DNA of 64,000 nt from Nitrospira sp. (GTDB taxonomy: Bacteria; Nitrospirota; Nitrospiria; Nitrospirales; Nitrospiraceae): NCBI GenBank assembly GCA_005116745.1, contig SWDS01000006.1, positions 917,222 to 981,221 on the forward strand, given 5' to 3'. The position numbers and the translations under genes were made by a program. This document shows, in pieces, positions 36,474-45,253 of the stretch (the first letter of the stretch is position 1; each line of letters opens with the position of its first letter). The notes under the pieces were generated by a model. It did not search any database and had not been told where the DNA came from. It worked only from the letters and a program-made list of their open reading frames with translations.

Positions 36474-36912
36474 ACTCCACCAAAGCTTCTCACCGCGCTC
36501 TAGCCTGAATCGAATCAGATACAGGCTGTATCGTATTCGATTCTTCTATCTTAGCCTGACCACTTAATCCACAACATCAACTTCTTTACAACGGAACCAT
36601 TCAATCTCTACCAACAACCTAAGAAATTATTAATTTTGCACGGAAATTATAGCTACTTCACTCAAGAACCACACGCGCGGCATGTATTGTGCTGCATCGC
36701 AAAATCCTAGGGGTCTCAGTCTTGGCGAAACAGGGCCATTTGGACTCAAATGAATGCACAACCGAAAATTTTTTCTTTGTATTTTTTCTTCTAAATTTGG
36801 TAGATAGTCCACTGGACGTTTGTCGATAAAGGGTGGGAGGGGGATCAATTCGCCACGCTTATTCGGGGGCAGCGTCTTTTTTCCATAAAATACAGTCATA
36901 AGGGAGGCAACT
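36474..36912. other. Non-coding region upstream of nirK
   Basis: A 439-base gap holding the imperfect palindrome at 36507-36543, an AT-rich stretch around 36600-36800, the small palindrome GTCCACTGGAC at 36807-36817 and a -10-like CATAAAAT near 36890. A strong AAGGGAGG ribosome site precedes nirK. A long untranslated leader or complex regulation of nirK is likely. Confidence 0.5.
36507..36543. repeat. 37-bp imperfect palindrome
   Basis: Arms GAATCGAAT-CA-GATACAG and CTGTATC-GT-ATTCGATTC surround a single G; only the two central bases of each arm fail to pair. A T-rich stretch follows. It could be the queG terminator or an operator for nirK. The low GC content of the stem fits an operator slightly better. 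Confidence 0.55.
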
Positions 36913-37866
36913 ATGCAGAGGTTTCGTGTGCTCACAGCTACATTAGGGCTTGCCGTCCTCGTGGGGGCCAGCGGCTGTATCACTATGCCGGGGTCCGCAG
37001 GGGCGAAGGTTCACGATGTCACGTTTACGGCGATGGAAACAGAAATCGTCATCGACGGGAACGGGACGAAATACAAGGCGTGGACCTTTAACGGTCAGAT
37101 GCCGGGCCCGGTCGTTCGGGTCACTGAAGGCGATACGGTGAACTTCACCCTGATCGGCGACAAGAATAACTCCTTCCCGCATTCAATGGACTTTCATGCG
37201 GCCGAGCTCGACTTCCTGAAGAACTACCACAAGACAGTTTCAGCGGGCGAGACACACCAGTACTCCTTCGTCGCGAAGAAGCCTGGCGTGTTTTTCTACC
37301 ACTGCGGCGCGGGCCCCATGATCCAGCACGTCGCGCGTGGTATGTTCGGTGCGATCATCGTGGATCCGAAGGACGCCAGTGTGTGGCCAAAGGCGGATCG
37401 TGAATTTGTCTTGGTGCAGTCCGAGTTCTGGAAGAACCCAGACAACGTGCAGGCAATGTTTGATCGGAAGTGGGACAATACGGTTTTCAACGGCGGGATC
37501 TTCAAGTACCATCCGTTCTTCCCGGGGGGAGAGCCGTTGGAAGTCAAGGTTGGTGAACGGGTACGCATCTATTTCGTCAATGCCGGCCCGAACGAGTTCT
37601 CCTCGCTCCATCCGATCGCCGAAATCTGGGACAATGTCTATGAAAGCGGCAATCCGGCCAACAAGTTCGTCGGGGTCCAGACCTATGTGGTCGGTCCAGG
37701 GAGCGCCGCCACCTTTGACCTGATCGCGGACAACCCAGGGGCGTATCCAGTCGTGACCCACTCCTTGACGGGCGCCTTGCGTGGTGCGATTGCGGTTGTG
37801 ATCGCCAACCAGAATCCCAAGGACTATAAAGGTCAGTTGATGCCCAACACTCCCTGGAACCCGTAA
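36913..37866 (+). CDS. nirK: Copper-containing nitrite reductase
   Basis: Periplasmic or membrane-tethered enzyme of 317 residues reducing nitrite to NO. A signal ends at GASGC (Cys22, possible lipidation). Domain 1 carries the type 1 copper ligands His90, Cys131, His139 and Met144, type 2 ligands His95 and His130, and the catalytic Asp93 (HSMDFHAA). Domain 2 supplies His283 (VTHSLTG) as third type 2 ligand and His233 as the second catalytic histidine candidate. All ligands are present. A strong AAGGGAGG site precedes the ATG. In nitrite-oxidising Nitrospira its role may be NO production or redox balance. The haemoglobin gene follows. Confidence 0.93.
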   Translation: MQRFRVLTATLGLAVLVGASGCITMPGSAGAKVHDVTFTAMETEIVIDGNGTKYKAWTFNGQMPGPVVRVTEGDTVNFTLIGDKNNSFPHSMDFHAAELDFLKNYHKTVSAGETHQYSFVAKKPGVFFYHCGAGPMIQHVARGMFGAIIVDPKDASVWPKADREFVLVQSEFWKNPDNVQAMFDRKWDNTVFNGGIFKYHPFFPGGEPLEVKVGERVRIYFVNAGPNEFSSLHPIAEIWDNVYESGNPANKFVGVQTYVVGPGSAATFDLIADNPGAYPVVTHSLTGALRGAIAVVIANQNPKDYKGQLMPNTPWNP

Positions 37867-37929
37867 TGAATGAGCGGGCTACGGAGATTTAACAGTCAAT
37901 TCATTCGCATACATAAAGGAGTAGATAAT

Positions 37930-38373
37930 ATGTCGTTGAGCAAGAAAATGATGAGTATGGTGGTTGCCGTGGCAGCCGCCTGGACACTGAGCAGCGCGAC
38001 ATCCTTTGCCGCAGATGCGTCGCTCTATGATCGGCTCGGCGGACAGGGCGCGATTCAAGCCGTTGTAACCAAGTTCATTGCTAACGTGGGCGGAGACAAG
38101 CGCATTAATAGCTATTTCGCGACCACCGACCTCAAGAAGCTCAACAAGCTCCTGGTCGAACAGGTGTGTGCAGCGAGCGGTGGCCCCTGCACCTACTCGG
38201 GCCGTGATATGAAGACGACACACAAGGGCATGAAGGTTACGGGAGCTGCCTTCAACGCACTCGTGGAAGACCTGGTCAGCGCATTGGATACCTTCAACGT
38301 CCCAGCGAAAGAAAAGGGCGAGTTGCTCTCCGTGCTCGGACCGATGAATAAAGATATCGTCGAAATTCCCTAA
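37930..38373 (+). CDS. Exported group 1 truncated haemoglobin
   Basis: A 147-residue protein starting at ATG 37930 (AAAGGAG upstream). It has a clear Sec signal peptide (MMSMVVAVAAAWTLSSATSFA, cleavage near 28), which is rare for truncated haemoglobins. The globin part runs SLYDRLGGQGAIQAVVTKFI, the Tyr/Phe-rich B-E region, and RDMKTTHKGMKVTGAAFNALVEDL with proximal His98. It should bind haem and react with O2 or NO in the periplasm. It lies 63 bases after nirK and before a strong terminator, so NO scavenging or delivery linked to nitrite reduction is plausible. Confidence 0.88.
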   Translation: MSLSKKMMSMVVAVAAAWTLSSATSFAADASLYDRLGGQGAIQAVVTKFIANVGGDKRINSYFATTDLKKLNKLLVEQVCAASGGPCTYSGRDMKTTHKGMKVTGAAFNALVEDLVSALDTFNVPAKEKGELLSVLGPMNKDIVEIP

Positions 38374-38414
38374 TGACGTGCAGTGGTAAACACTGCAGTA
38401 GCTCCTCGTGAGTC

Positions 38415-38460
38415 TCTCGCCGGTCCGGGCCAATGAGTTCGGACCGGCGAGATCATTTCT
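38415..38460 (+). terminator. Rho-independent terminator after the globin gene
   Basis: A perfect 13-bp stem (TCTCGCCGGTCCG at 38415-38427 with its complement at 38440-38452) closes a 12-base loop, followed by TCATTTCT. It lies 42 bases after the globin stop and should end the nirK-globin transcript. Confidence 0.85.
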
Positions 38461-38628
38461 ACTGCTAGATCAGCCCCCCTCCACCCCAATCAAGCCACAT
38501 TCCATGAGATAGAGGCACTGCCACGTAGAAGAATATCGTGTTAACATAAGCTTCGAATCTGTGCCTCTAGATGCGCAGCGAGAGCAGCCATCTGGTAGGA
38601 GCCCAGTTGCCATCACCAAGGAGGAACC

Positions 38629-39087
38629 ATGAGAGGGACGCGTTTGATTGTGACGTTGTGTAGTTTCGTCGCCGTTGCCTTGTGGAGTACGGCTGGTTGG
38701 TCTGGCCCCGAGTCCGACCCACTGAAGCCGCGTGTTCCAGACGCTGAACGTGGGGAAGCACGAAAAATGAAGAGCCCGATCACCGTCACTCCTGACACCA
38801 TCGCCAAGGGCAAGGAGCTCTATGAGGGCAAGGGTACCTGCGTAAACTGTCATGGTCAGGGTGGCGAGGGCGATGGGGCGGGCGGAATGCTGCTCACACC
38901 GGGTCCACGAAATCTTACGAACTGTAAGTTCCATAAGAAGCGGAATGACGGGGAGCTGTTCTGGGTTGTGAAGAATGGAAGTCCCGGCACTGGTATGCCG
39001 GGCCTCGTAAAGGGCGGCATGCTCACTGAAGAAGAAGCCTGGACGATCATCGCCTACGAACGAGCATTTTGTGTGGATAAGGAGTAG
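38629..39087 (+). CDS. Monohaem c-type cytochrome
   Basis: A 152-residue exported cytochrome c. A signal peptide (LIVTLCSFVAVALWSTAGWS) is followed by a Lys/Pro-rich spacer and a class I haem domain with CVNCH at 71-75 and probable sixth ligand Met123 in GTGMPG. Cys99 and Cys147 may form a disulfide. It probably carries electrons in the periplasm, possibly to NirK two genes upstream; this pairing is inferred from position only. GGAGG precedes the ATG. A terminator lies 35 bases after its stop. Confidence 0.92.
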   Translation: MRGTRLIVTLCSFVAVALWSTAGWSGPESDPLKPRVPDAERGEARKMKSPITVTPDTIAKGKELYEGKGTCVNCHGQGGEGDGAGGMLLTPGPRNLTNCKFHKKRNDGELFWVVKNGSPGTGMPGLVKGGMLTEEEAWTIIAYERAFCVDKE

Positions 39088-39397
39088 CGGCTAAAGAGAA
39101 TCTTGCAGAGCACTATTGACGGCGAACTGTCAGTCAAGGCCATTGGCTGACGGTTCGCGTTCCCCTTCATCATCGATCTCCAGCCAGAAGTTCACAACCC
39201 CTTTCAGCGACCCCTCCGTATGGACCAATATGATCCTCATTCAATCACTGGTATGACCGTAACCGACCGTGCCTTTCAGGCATGACGCGTGCTCTCTCCC
39301 TCTGTTCCCCTCACCCCTTTCTTTCTCTGTGCACAGAGGTGTAGGCTAGTGCCAATTCACCTGGTTCTACAGGAGCTCTGCATAAAGGAGTCCTCCG
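39088..39397. other. Intergenic region holding a terminator and a leader
   Basis: A 310-base gap. Besides the terminator at 39122-39165 it contains only the leader of the sigma-54 regulator gene, with an AAAGGAG ribosome site before 39398. No small ORF is supported. Confidence 0.5.
39122..39165 (+). terminator. Terminator after the cytochrome gene
   Basis: A 12-bp stem (GCGAACTGTCAG at 39122-39133 pairing with CTGACGGTTCGC at 39147-39158, one G-U pair) with a 13-base loop, followed by GTTCCCCTTC. It is a moderately good intrinsic terminator for the cytochrome transcript. Confidence 0.7.
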
Positions 39398-40735
39398 ATG
39401 AACCTTCAGACATTTCTCCTCTTTTCTAAAGACTCCGAGCTCAAGCAGCTCCTCCACGCAGCTTCGCCTCACACCAGTATTCACGCAGCCAGTACGATAT
39501 CTGAAGGGCTCGCGCTCTGGTCTGATATTTCACCCACCGTGGTCATTGCCGAGGGGAATGCCCATACCCTGGCTCCCCTCTTTGAATATGCTCATCAGGC
39601 GCCCCACTCTCCACCCCTCCTTGTGATCGGAGACCGCCACTCCATCAGAGATGCGGTGGAGATCATGCGTGCCGGTGCCGCGGATTACCTGGCCAAACCG
39701 ATTCTTCTTGATGACTTGAAGACCGCCATCACCCGTACGCTTCACCATCCTGGTCCGGCAGCCTCCTCATCACCACACGATCCGTTCGCATCCATCATCA
39801 GTGTCTCGCCACAAATGAATCTCATGAAGCAACTGGCCAAAGAAGTGGCATTGACGGACGCAACCGTCCTCATCACCGGTGAAAGCGGAACCGGCAAGGA
39901 ACTGTTTGCCGAGGCGATTCATCACTATAGTCCACGAGCCAAGGGTCCGCTGATTGCGCTGAATTGTGCCGGCATCCCGGAGAATCTCTTGGAGTCAGAG
40001 TTATTCGGATATGAATCGGGCGCCTTTACCGATGCCAAGCGAGCAAAGCCTGGACGATTCCAACTGGCGGAGGGGGGAACGTTGTTTCTCGATGAGATTG
40101 GAGAAATGAGTTTGTCTGCGCAAGCCAAGCTCCTCCGTGTGCTGGAAAACCATACGATTGATCCCTTGGGCGATACCCGCAGCCACAAGGTCAACATCCG
40201 CATCATTGCCGCCACAAATGAAGATCTGCTGGCCCACATCAAGGCCGGTCGGTTCCGCCTCGATCTTTACTATCGGCTGAATGTGTACCAGCTCCGGATT
40301 CCTCCGTTGCGCGAACGGCTCGAAGACATCGAGCCGATTCTCTTGATTTTCTTGGAACGAGCCAAACAGGAGCGCGGGTGTCGTATTAGGGCTATCGACC
40401 CGGCAGCCCTTGCCGTCCTTCACAACCACGACTGGCCTGGAAACGTCCGCGAGCTCCACAATGTTGTCGAATGGCTGACCATCACCTGCAAAGCAGAAAT
40501 CATTCAACCTGCTCATTTACCAGCCTCCGTGAAAACCGTCTCCTCGAGCATTAGCCTAAGCCAGGGCCCCACGCCGTCGTTCCTAGCCTTCGGCCTATCG
40601 TTTCAGGACATGGAAAAACGGATGCTCGAAGAAGCGCTGCGAAAGACATTCGGCAATATCTCGGAAGCCAGCCGTCTCCTGAAAATGACCCGCAATACGC
40701 TCCGCTACCGCATGGCCAAGTATCACTTGTCTTGA
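39398..40735 (+). CDS. Sigma-54 activator with degenerate receiver domain
   Basis: A 445-residue NtrC-family protein: receiver-like domain (1-115), AAA+ domain (about 130-370) and Fis-type HTH (about 400-445). The receiver lacks the phosphoacceptor: its position reads VVIAEGNA (Glu52), and the acidic pair at the N-terminus is absent (LLFSKDSEL), so phosphorylation is unlikely; Lys100 is kept. The AAA+ part is intact (Walker A GESGTGKE 161-168, GAFTDA sigma-54 loop, [11 protein letters not shown]). It ends [13 protein letters not shown]. It probably acts by expression level, ligand or partner binding. It is the only unit before the HD-GYP gene. Confidence 0.88.
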   Translation: MNLQTFLLFSKDSELKQLLHAASPHTSIHAASTISEGLALWSDISPTVVIAEGNAHTLAPLFEYAHQAPHSPPLLVIGDRHSIRDAVEIMRAGAADYLAKPILLDDLKTAITRTLHHPGPAASSSPHDPFASIISVSPQMNLMKQLAKEVALTDATVLITGESGTGKELFAEAIHHYSPRAKGPLIALNCAGIPENLLESELFGYESGAFTDAKRAKPGRFQLAEGGTLFLDEIGEMSLSAQAKLLRVLENHTIDPLGDTRSHKVNIRIIAATNEDLLAHIKAGRFRLDLYYRLNVYQLRIPPLRERLEDIEPILLIFLERAKQERGCRIRAIDPAALAVLHNHDWPGNVRELHNVVEWLTITCKAEIIQPAHLPASVKTVSSSISLSQGPTPSFLAFGLSFQDMEKRMLEEALRKTFGNISEASRLLKMTRNTLRYRMAKYHLS

Positions 40736-40888
40736 AGAAACAGCGCTAGTTTCAGATACCACATCCATCTTCCGGTAGCGTTGGCGCCTTCATATGCGCA
40801 CGGCTGTGTTGCAGTCACTCGAGCCTTAAGATTTGCTGACGCGGACCGATAATGCTCTGGAGAAGGAGCGCTTCAACCAGATGTTCCC

Positions 40889-42109
40889 ATGACAAAGCGG
40901 ATTGGAATCGACGAATTGCAACCGGGCATGCTGGTCGAACAGCTCGATCGGTCCTGGTTGAGTACGCCATTTTTCTCCCACAAGATGACGATTACGTCGC
41001 ATCAGCAAATCGCACAGCTGAAGGCCTGCGGAGTCCAGACACTGGTCGTCCGCATTGATGCAGAACCAGTCCAGGAAGCGTCGGCACCGAAGCAGAGTCT
41101 TGCCGATGATTCCAGTGTCCCAGTTGTGGAGGAATTGGTGTCAGCGCCGCCGGTGGTCCCCTTCGAAGAAGAGCTGGCTGTTGCCAGGGAGGTATACCAG
41201 GCTGCAAAGACCGTCATTCAAGAGGCCATGGATGACACGCGGCTGGGACGGGCGATCAACGTCGATGCCGTGAGGGCGGTCGTAACGGACATGACCGACA
41301 GCGTCTTTCGGAATCCAGACGCCTTATCTAGCCTGTCGAGACTCAAGCGATTCGATGAATACACGTTTTACCACTCCGTGAACACCTCACTGCTGGCCAT
41401 GTCCTTGGGCAAGAGCCTCGGGTTCGACCGGTCAATGTTGCATTTAGCCGGAGTCGGCACGCTGCTGCATGACATCGGCAAAACAAAAGTGCCTCTTGAA
41501 ATCCTGAACAAACCTGGCCGGTTTGAAGCGCATGAGATGGAAATCATGAAGCAACATGTTCTCAGGGGAGTTGAGGTCTTGGCCAGCACAACCGACTTAG
41601 GAGAGTCGTACGTCCAGCCAGCGCTTGAGCATCATGAGCGAGTGAACGGGGCCGGATATCCGCATCAGCGCGCGCAGAAAGACATCAGCCAATTCGGCCT
41701 CATCACAGCCATCGTCGATATCTATGACGCGATGACGAGCGATCGGTGCTACCACAAGGGGCAACCTGCGCATCAAACCCTTCAGTTGCTCTATCGCCTC
41801 TCGCTCGAAGGCCACCTTGACCCGACATTAGTCCAGCAATTCATCCAGGTCGTGGGAGTCTACCCCGTCGGCTCGGTCGTGGAGCTGAACACAGGCGAGA
41901 CAGGCATCGTCCAACAGGTCAACCATGAGGCGCCATTGGCGCCGGTCGTGCTCCTCGTGAAGAGTGCGGGGAATACCCTACTTTCTCACCCACAGGAGCA
42001 CGATCTCTCCCGGCAGGACACGACGCCCCGCCGGAACGTCACATCCGTTTTGCATCCTCACCAAACAGGGATCGATCCCGCCAATTACCTCGACAAGAAA
42101 GCGGCATAA
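40889..42109 (+). CDS. DUF3391-HD-GYP phosphodiesterase
   Basis: A 406-residue cyclic-di-GMP phosphodiesterase candidate. The N-terminal DUF3391 part (IGIDELQPGMLVEQLDRSWLSTPFF) is followed by a helical linker and an HD-GYP domain (about 155-330): His162, HD at 194-195 (LLHDIGK), HHE (248-250) and GYP at 256-258 (NGAGYP). All metal ligands are present. A C-terminal beta segment (YPVGSVVELNTGETGIVQQ) follows. It likely cleaves c-di-GMP to pGpG or GMP. A decayed copy of its C-terminal segment lies about 600 bases downstream (42655-42927). Confidence 0.9.
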   Translation: MTKRIGIDELQPGMLVEQLDRSWLSTPFFSHKMTITSHQQIAQLKACGVQTLVVRIDAEPVQEASAPKQSLADDSSVPVVEELVSAPPVVPFEEELAVAREVYQAAKTVIQEAMDDTRLGRAINVDAVRAVVTDMTDSVFRNPDALSSLSRLKRFDEYTFYHSVNTSLLAMSLGKSLGFDRSMLHLAGVGTLLHDIGKTKVPLEILNKPGRFEAHEMEIMKQHVLRGVEVLASTTDLGESYVQPALEHHERVNGAGYPHQRAQKDISQFGLITAIVDIYDAMTSDRCYHKGQPAHQTLQLLYRLSLEGHLDPTLVQQFIQVVGVYPVGSVVELNTGETGIVQQVNHEAPLAPVVLLVKSAGNTLLSHPQEHDLSRQDTTPRRNVTSVLHPHQTGIDPANYLDKKAA

Positions 42110-42402
42110 GCACCCTCATCGCAGGAATACATGCACCGCTATCGTCAGGCAGCCACTAGCACCTCTCTCGATCACTCGTGAGAGAACACCATCTATTAAA
42201 GACTCCCGACCCCATTTATGCATCATGCAACCGACAAACCATTGACACATTTAGCTCCTTGAAAGCGTCAATGATGTGACAACTATTACTCAAGTCAAAT
42301 ACGTAACTCATGAATCCTTGCAATACTGACATATGACACCTTGGTACAGCTCTTGCTGTACTTCGATAGTAGCTGTGAACCTAACCACCCGAGGAGGGGT
42401 CA

Positions 42403-42576
42403 ATGGAATGTCCGAAGTGCAAAGGGATGCTGATGTTGGAGCGATTCTCGGATTTCTTTCTCGTGTTCTACGCATGGAAATGCATGAACTGTGGAGCGAT
42501 TATCGACCGCACCATTTCCAACAATCGAAGAAAGAGTCTGGCGGCCCGAGAGCCTCAGGCCGTTGCGACGCGTTAG
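42403..42576 (+). CDS. Zinc-ribbon microprotein (paralogue 3 of 3)
   Basis: A 57-residue protein. GAGGAGGGG lies directly before ATG 42403. Cysteines C3/C6 and C27/C30 form a predicted zinc ribbon in the same arrangement as at 6-260 and 19352-19600 (CPKCKGML, KCMNCGAIIDRTISNNRR). It has a hydrophobic middle (FFLVFYAWK). It is followed at 42589 by a 9-bp perfect stem-loop that may end transcription. Function unknown, but the ribosome site and family conservation support a real gene. Confidence 0.72.
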   Translation: MECPKCKGMLMLERFSDFFLVFYAWKCMNCGAIIDRTISNNRRKSLAAREPQAVATR

Positions 42577-42588
42577 GTTTCTGCCGCA

Positions 42589-42609
42589 CGGGCTCGGATT
42601 CCGAGCCCG
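42589..42609 (+). terminator. Stem-loop after zinc-ribbon gene 3
   Basis: A perfect 9-bp stem CGGGCTCGG/CCGAGCCCG around an ATT loop starts 12 bases after the stop codon. No T-run follows, so intrinsic termination is uncertain; it may instead stabilise the mRNA end. Confidence 0.45.
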
Positions 42610-42654
42610 CAAGGACCGAGTGGCAGCCAAGGCTGATTACAAGGATTCTTTGCT

Positions 42655-42927
42655 AGAGTATCCCCAAGTCCTAGCCATCTGTACGGTTGGGTTAGTTGTG
42701 GCGCTCAATACAGACGAGATAGGGATTGTCAAATAGATCCTTCATCACGTGCCGCTGATGCCGGTGCTACTGCTGGTCAAGAGCGCGGGAGATACCCTAC
42801 TTTCAAGTCTTCATGAGCAAATCTCTCCGGGCAAACGGAGACATCGCGTCGAAGCATCACAGCCGTCCTAGCCTCTGAACAAGCATGCCTTGACCCGACT
42901 CTCTACCGCGACAAGAAAGCCGCATAA
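42655..42927 (+). pseudogene. Decayed C-terminal remnant of an HD-GYP gene
   Basis: Translation of this stretch reads EYPQVLAICTVGLVVALNTDEIGIVK, a stop, then LHHVPLMPVLLLVKSAGDTLLSSLHEQ. This matches the last third of the intact HD-GYP protein at 40889-42109 (YPVGSVVELNTGETGIVQQVNHEAPLAPVVLLVKSAGNTLLSHPQEH). The remnant even ends in CGACAAGAAAGC-like sequence followed by GCATAA, as in the intact gene. In-frame stops and lost upstream domains show it cannot work. It is a decayed paralogue or tandem duplicate. Confidence 0.72.
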
Positions 42928-42991
42928 AACCCCGCATCGCTGAAACGAACGGATACCTAGATTTAGCTCCTCGGCCATCTGTTTCCAGGCT

Positions 42992-44095
42992 CTAAAGTTG
43001 GAGCATCTCTTTAATAATGTGGCTAACTCCCGAGAATACAAATGGATGAAAAACGAATCCCTTTTCACTCATCGGTCCCAGTAAATTCTCAAACCTCTCG
43101 CGTGTTGTTTCACTACCAGGCCCATTTACAACAACAAACTTTTCGAGATGGATGTCGCTGTCACTACCTAGAGCGAACAGATACTTGAAGAACATATCTG
43201 TTGCTGGGAACGAATAACCAATCACCATAATGTTGTCAGCAGTCGCAAGCTCCGACGCAGCCTGCCTCCAAACATTACGAAGACTGTCCAAGCCCGAGGA
43301 TTTATTCCAGGTTGGTGGCACAATCACCGGCAGGGGATGTAAGGGGGAGCCACAAGCGTGGCTTTGACCGGCAATGCGGCTTCCCAAGCGTAGTTGTAGT
43401 TCTCGTCCCTGGTCAATCATCGAGAAAACCCCTGAGCGCTTCCATGGATTGATTTCAGTCGCCACTATGGTATTGCATTTTTGACACGTCGTCCAGTTGA
43501 TGGACCCATGAAGCTTAAGAACCGGAACCTTTACTTGGAACTGGTTCGCGAAGCTGTCAATGAACGGTTCACTTAGACCATAGTCTACCCCAAGTCCATA
43601 CTTATCCAATGCCAACTCTAGACAGGTGTCATAATTGAAAGTGATAAAGGAAACATCTTTCAAGCCGAGACGGGCACTACGACTCACCTTCTCGTAGACA
43701 TGTTGAGCAAGATTGTCATACCCTTTCGTTGCTCTGATCATCGTCCCGTCAAAAGGTATTCGTATGGATTCCTCGATGGTGCGATAGATGAAGATCACTA
43801 TTGAGTTTCGGAGAGCTTCAATACTCTCTGGAGGGCGCGATCCGAACCGTCGTATCACCTGAGCGATGTCGATCGCACTGAACAGCTCCTCAACATTCTC
43901 GTAATCTATTGTCGATTTAGAGTGTATGGATCGGAGCTCCTTGTATGCCGCATCCAAAACAGCCTGGACATGGTGGCCCTCATCGCCATACGCGCCCTTT
44001 GCCTGAAGCTGCTTGGCTCGCTTAACAAAGTCCGACATGAGCGGAGCACCCGATTCCGCCGACGCCCCAGCTCCAAGGATAAAAACTGTCTTCAT
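42992..44095 (-). CDS. SIR2-domain protein (orphan NADase/deacylase candidate)
   Basis: A 367-residue SIR2-like protein: NAD-binding GAGAS at 8-12, FNYD at 153-156, catalytic-position His196 in KLHGSINW, and a partial zinc site C204/C207 plus C248. The C-terminal VIGYSFPATDMFFKYLF segment fits the SIR2 Rossmann end. Such long stand-alone SIR2 proteins often serve as NAD-depleting effectors in phage defence, but here no partner gene (Argonaute, HerA, DSR-type or toxin module) is next to it. Its surroundings (decayed HD-GYP tail, AT-richer flanks) look accessory. Deacylase activity cannot be excluded. Confidence 0.8.
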   Translation of the reverse strand: MKTVFILGAGASAESGAPLMSDFVKRAKQLQAKGAYGDEGHHVQAVLDAAYKELRSIHSKSTIDYENVEELFSAIDIAQVIRRFGSRPPESIEALRNSIVIFIYRTIEESIRIPFDGTMIRATKGYDNLAQHVYEKVSRSARLGLKDVSFITFNYDTCLELALDKYGLGVDYGLSEPFIDSFANQFQVKVPVLKLHGSINWTTCQKCNTIVATEINPWKRSGVFSMIDQGRELQLRLGSRIAGQSHACGSPLHPLPVIVPPTWNKSSGLDSLRNVWRQAASELATADNIMVIGYSFPATDMFFKYLFALGSDSDIHLEKFVVVNGPGSETTRERFENLLGPMSEKGFVFHPFVFSGVSHIIKEMLQL

Positions 44096-44339
44096 AATTC
44101 GAACTATTCTGGTTATGTTTCAGCTGCCCAGATAAGCGCTTAATGGGACGTGATTTCTATTGCATACCACGCCATCGTACCATCACCGCTTACAATACAA
44201 ATATAATGTCGACAACAAATCGAAAGAACCGTGGTGCCTTTTCAGTAGATTCATGAACCGTGTCGCGCCCTACATAGTGGTATACAACTATTGCGAGCGT
44301 GAGGTTTAGATATGACCGAGGAAGGCTCAGGCTTGCCTG

Positions 44340-45206
44340 CTACAGTTTCTTCCTCACATCCTTCCAATCCTTCGCCACCTTCGCCTTGCGCGGCACCTCC
44401 CCTTTTGATGGTTCCGGCACCATGATCACGTCGAGGCGGCGCTGGACAAAAGACTCAACGAAGGCTTTCGATCGGCCAACGCCGACCTTCACCGTCCTCC
44501 AACCGGCTGCATGGAACTCGTCAATCTTTGCCCCCAAGGCGTTGGTGTCAGCTGGCAGCACCAAGACATAGCCGGGTGGAAACTTGTGTCTCTTCAACCA
44601 ATCCCTGACCTCTGCGCTCCGCTGAAATCCGTCTATCCCCACAGGGACATGCATCACATAAACGACCTTGTAATAAAACTGGGTGAGCTTCCCAAGCTCA
44701 TACACGGCCTCGGCTATCGGTTTCCGTTCCGATTCAAACCCGATTCCGATGGGAGGGACTCGACTTGGTAGTGGATCCTCGATCAGGGACGACAGTTCGA
44801 CCACAAGGATTGCCTGCCGTTTCTCCCACACCGCGAGATTGGCCTGACCTTCTGCCTGGTCGACTCGTGGACTGTTGCCAATGCGGACGTGGACTGGTGC
44901 GAGCCCTTGCGCCTTGGGAGTATAGGTGAAGAACGCCCTGCCATCACCGCCGGTCAGCGCCGTGGCGACCACCTTCCCATCCACGACGAGTTCAAGTGGT
45001 TCCCCGCCCAATGCAGCAATGAGCATGAGCCGTTTCGAGATGAGTTTCGCCTCTACGGTAGCTGGCTGGCCCGGAGCAGTCAGCGCGTCTCTGACGAGAA
45101 TCGCGGCGGAACTTTTCTCCGCAGCGAACAGCAGACCCGGCGAGGCAACAATGAGAAGGAAGAGAGAGAAACAGGCTCTGCGGGTGTGGCTCATCATCTG
45201 CCGCAT
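44340..45206 (-). CDS. Exported Ig-like protein with possible HAD-like C-terminus
   Basis: A 288-residue exported protein from ATG 45206, with signal peptide HTRRACFSLFLLIVASPGLLFA. Residues about 30-130 look like an Ig-like strand domain (TVEAKLISKRLMLIAALGGEPLELVVDGK...FFTYTP). The remainder (AILVVELSSLIEDP, REVRDWLKRHKFPPGYVLVLPAD, MVPEP) is weakly like a HAD-type phosphatase fold (APP1/LNS2 kind), but the catalytic aspartates are not in place. Function unknown; the HAD call is tentative. It is downstream of bcp, separated by 47 bases, same strand. Confidence 0.5.
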   Translation of the reverse strand: MRQMMSHTRRACFSLFLLIVASPGLLFAAEKSSAAILVRDALTAPGQPATVEAKLISKRLMLIAALGGEPLELVVDGKVVATALTGGDGRAFFTYTPKAQGLAPVHVRIGNSPRVDQAEGQANLAVWEKRQAILVVELSSLIEDPLPSRVPPIGIGFESERKPIAEAVYELGKLTQFYYKVVYVMHVPVGIDGFQRSAEVRDWLKRHKFPPGYVLVLPADTNALGAKIDEFHAAGWRTVKVGVGRSKAFVESFVQRRLDVIMVPEPSKGEVPRKAKVAKDWKDVRKKL

Positions 45207-45253
45207 CGCCTTACTGGACAAGAAAGGACGGATCACAAAATCCTGAGTGAACG

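Noticed and set aside
42162-42183. Weak TCTCTC/GAGAGA hairpin after the HD-GYP gene
   Set aside because: Only 6-7 base pairs, no T-run, and within repetitive short motifs; not enough for a terminator call.
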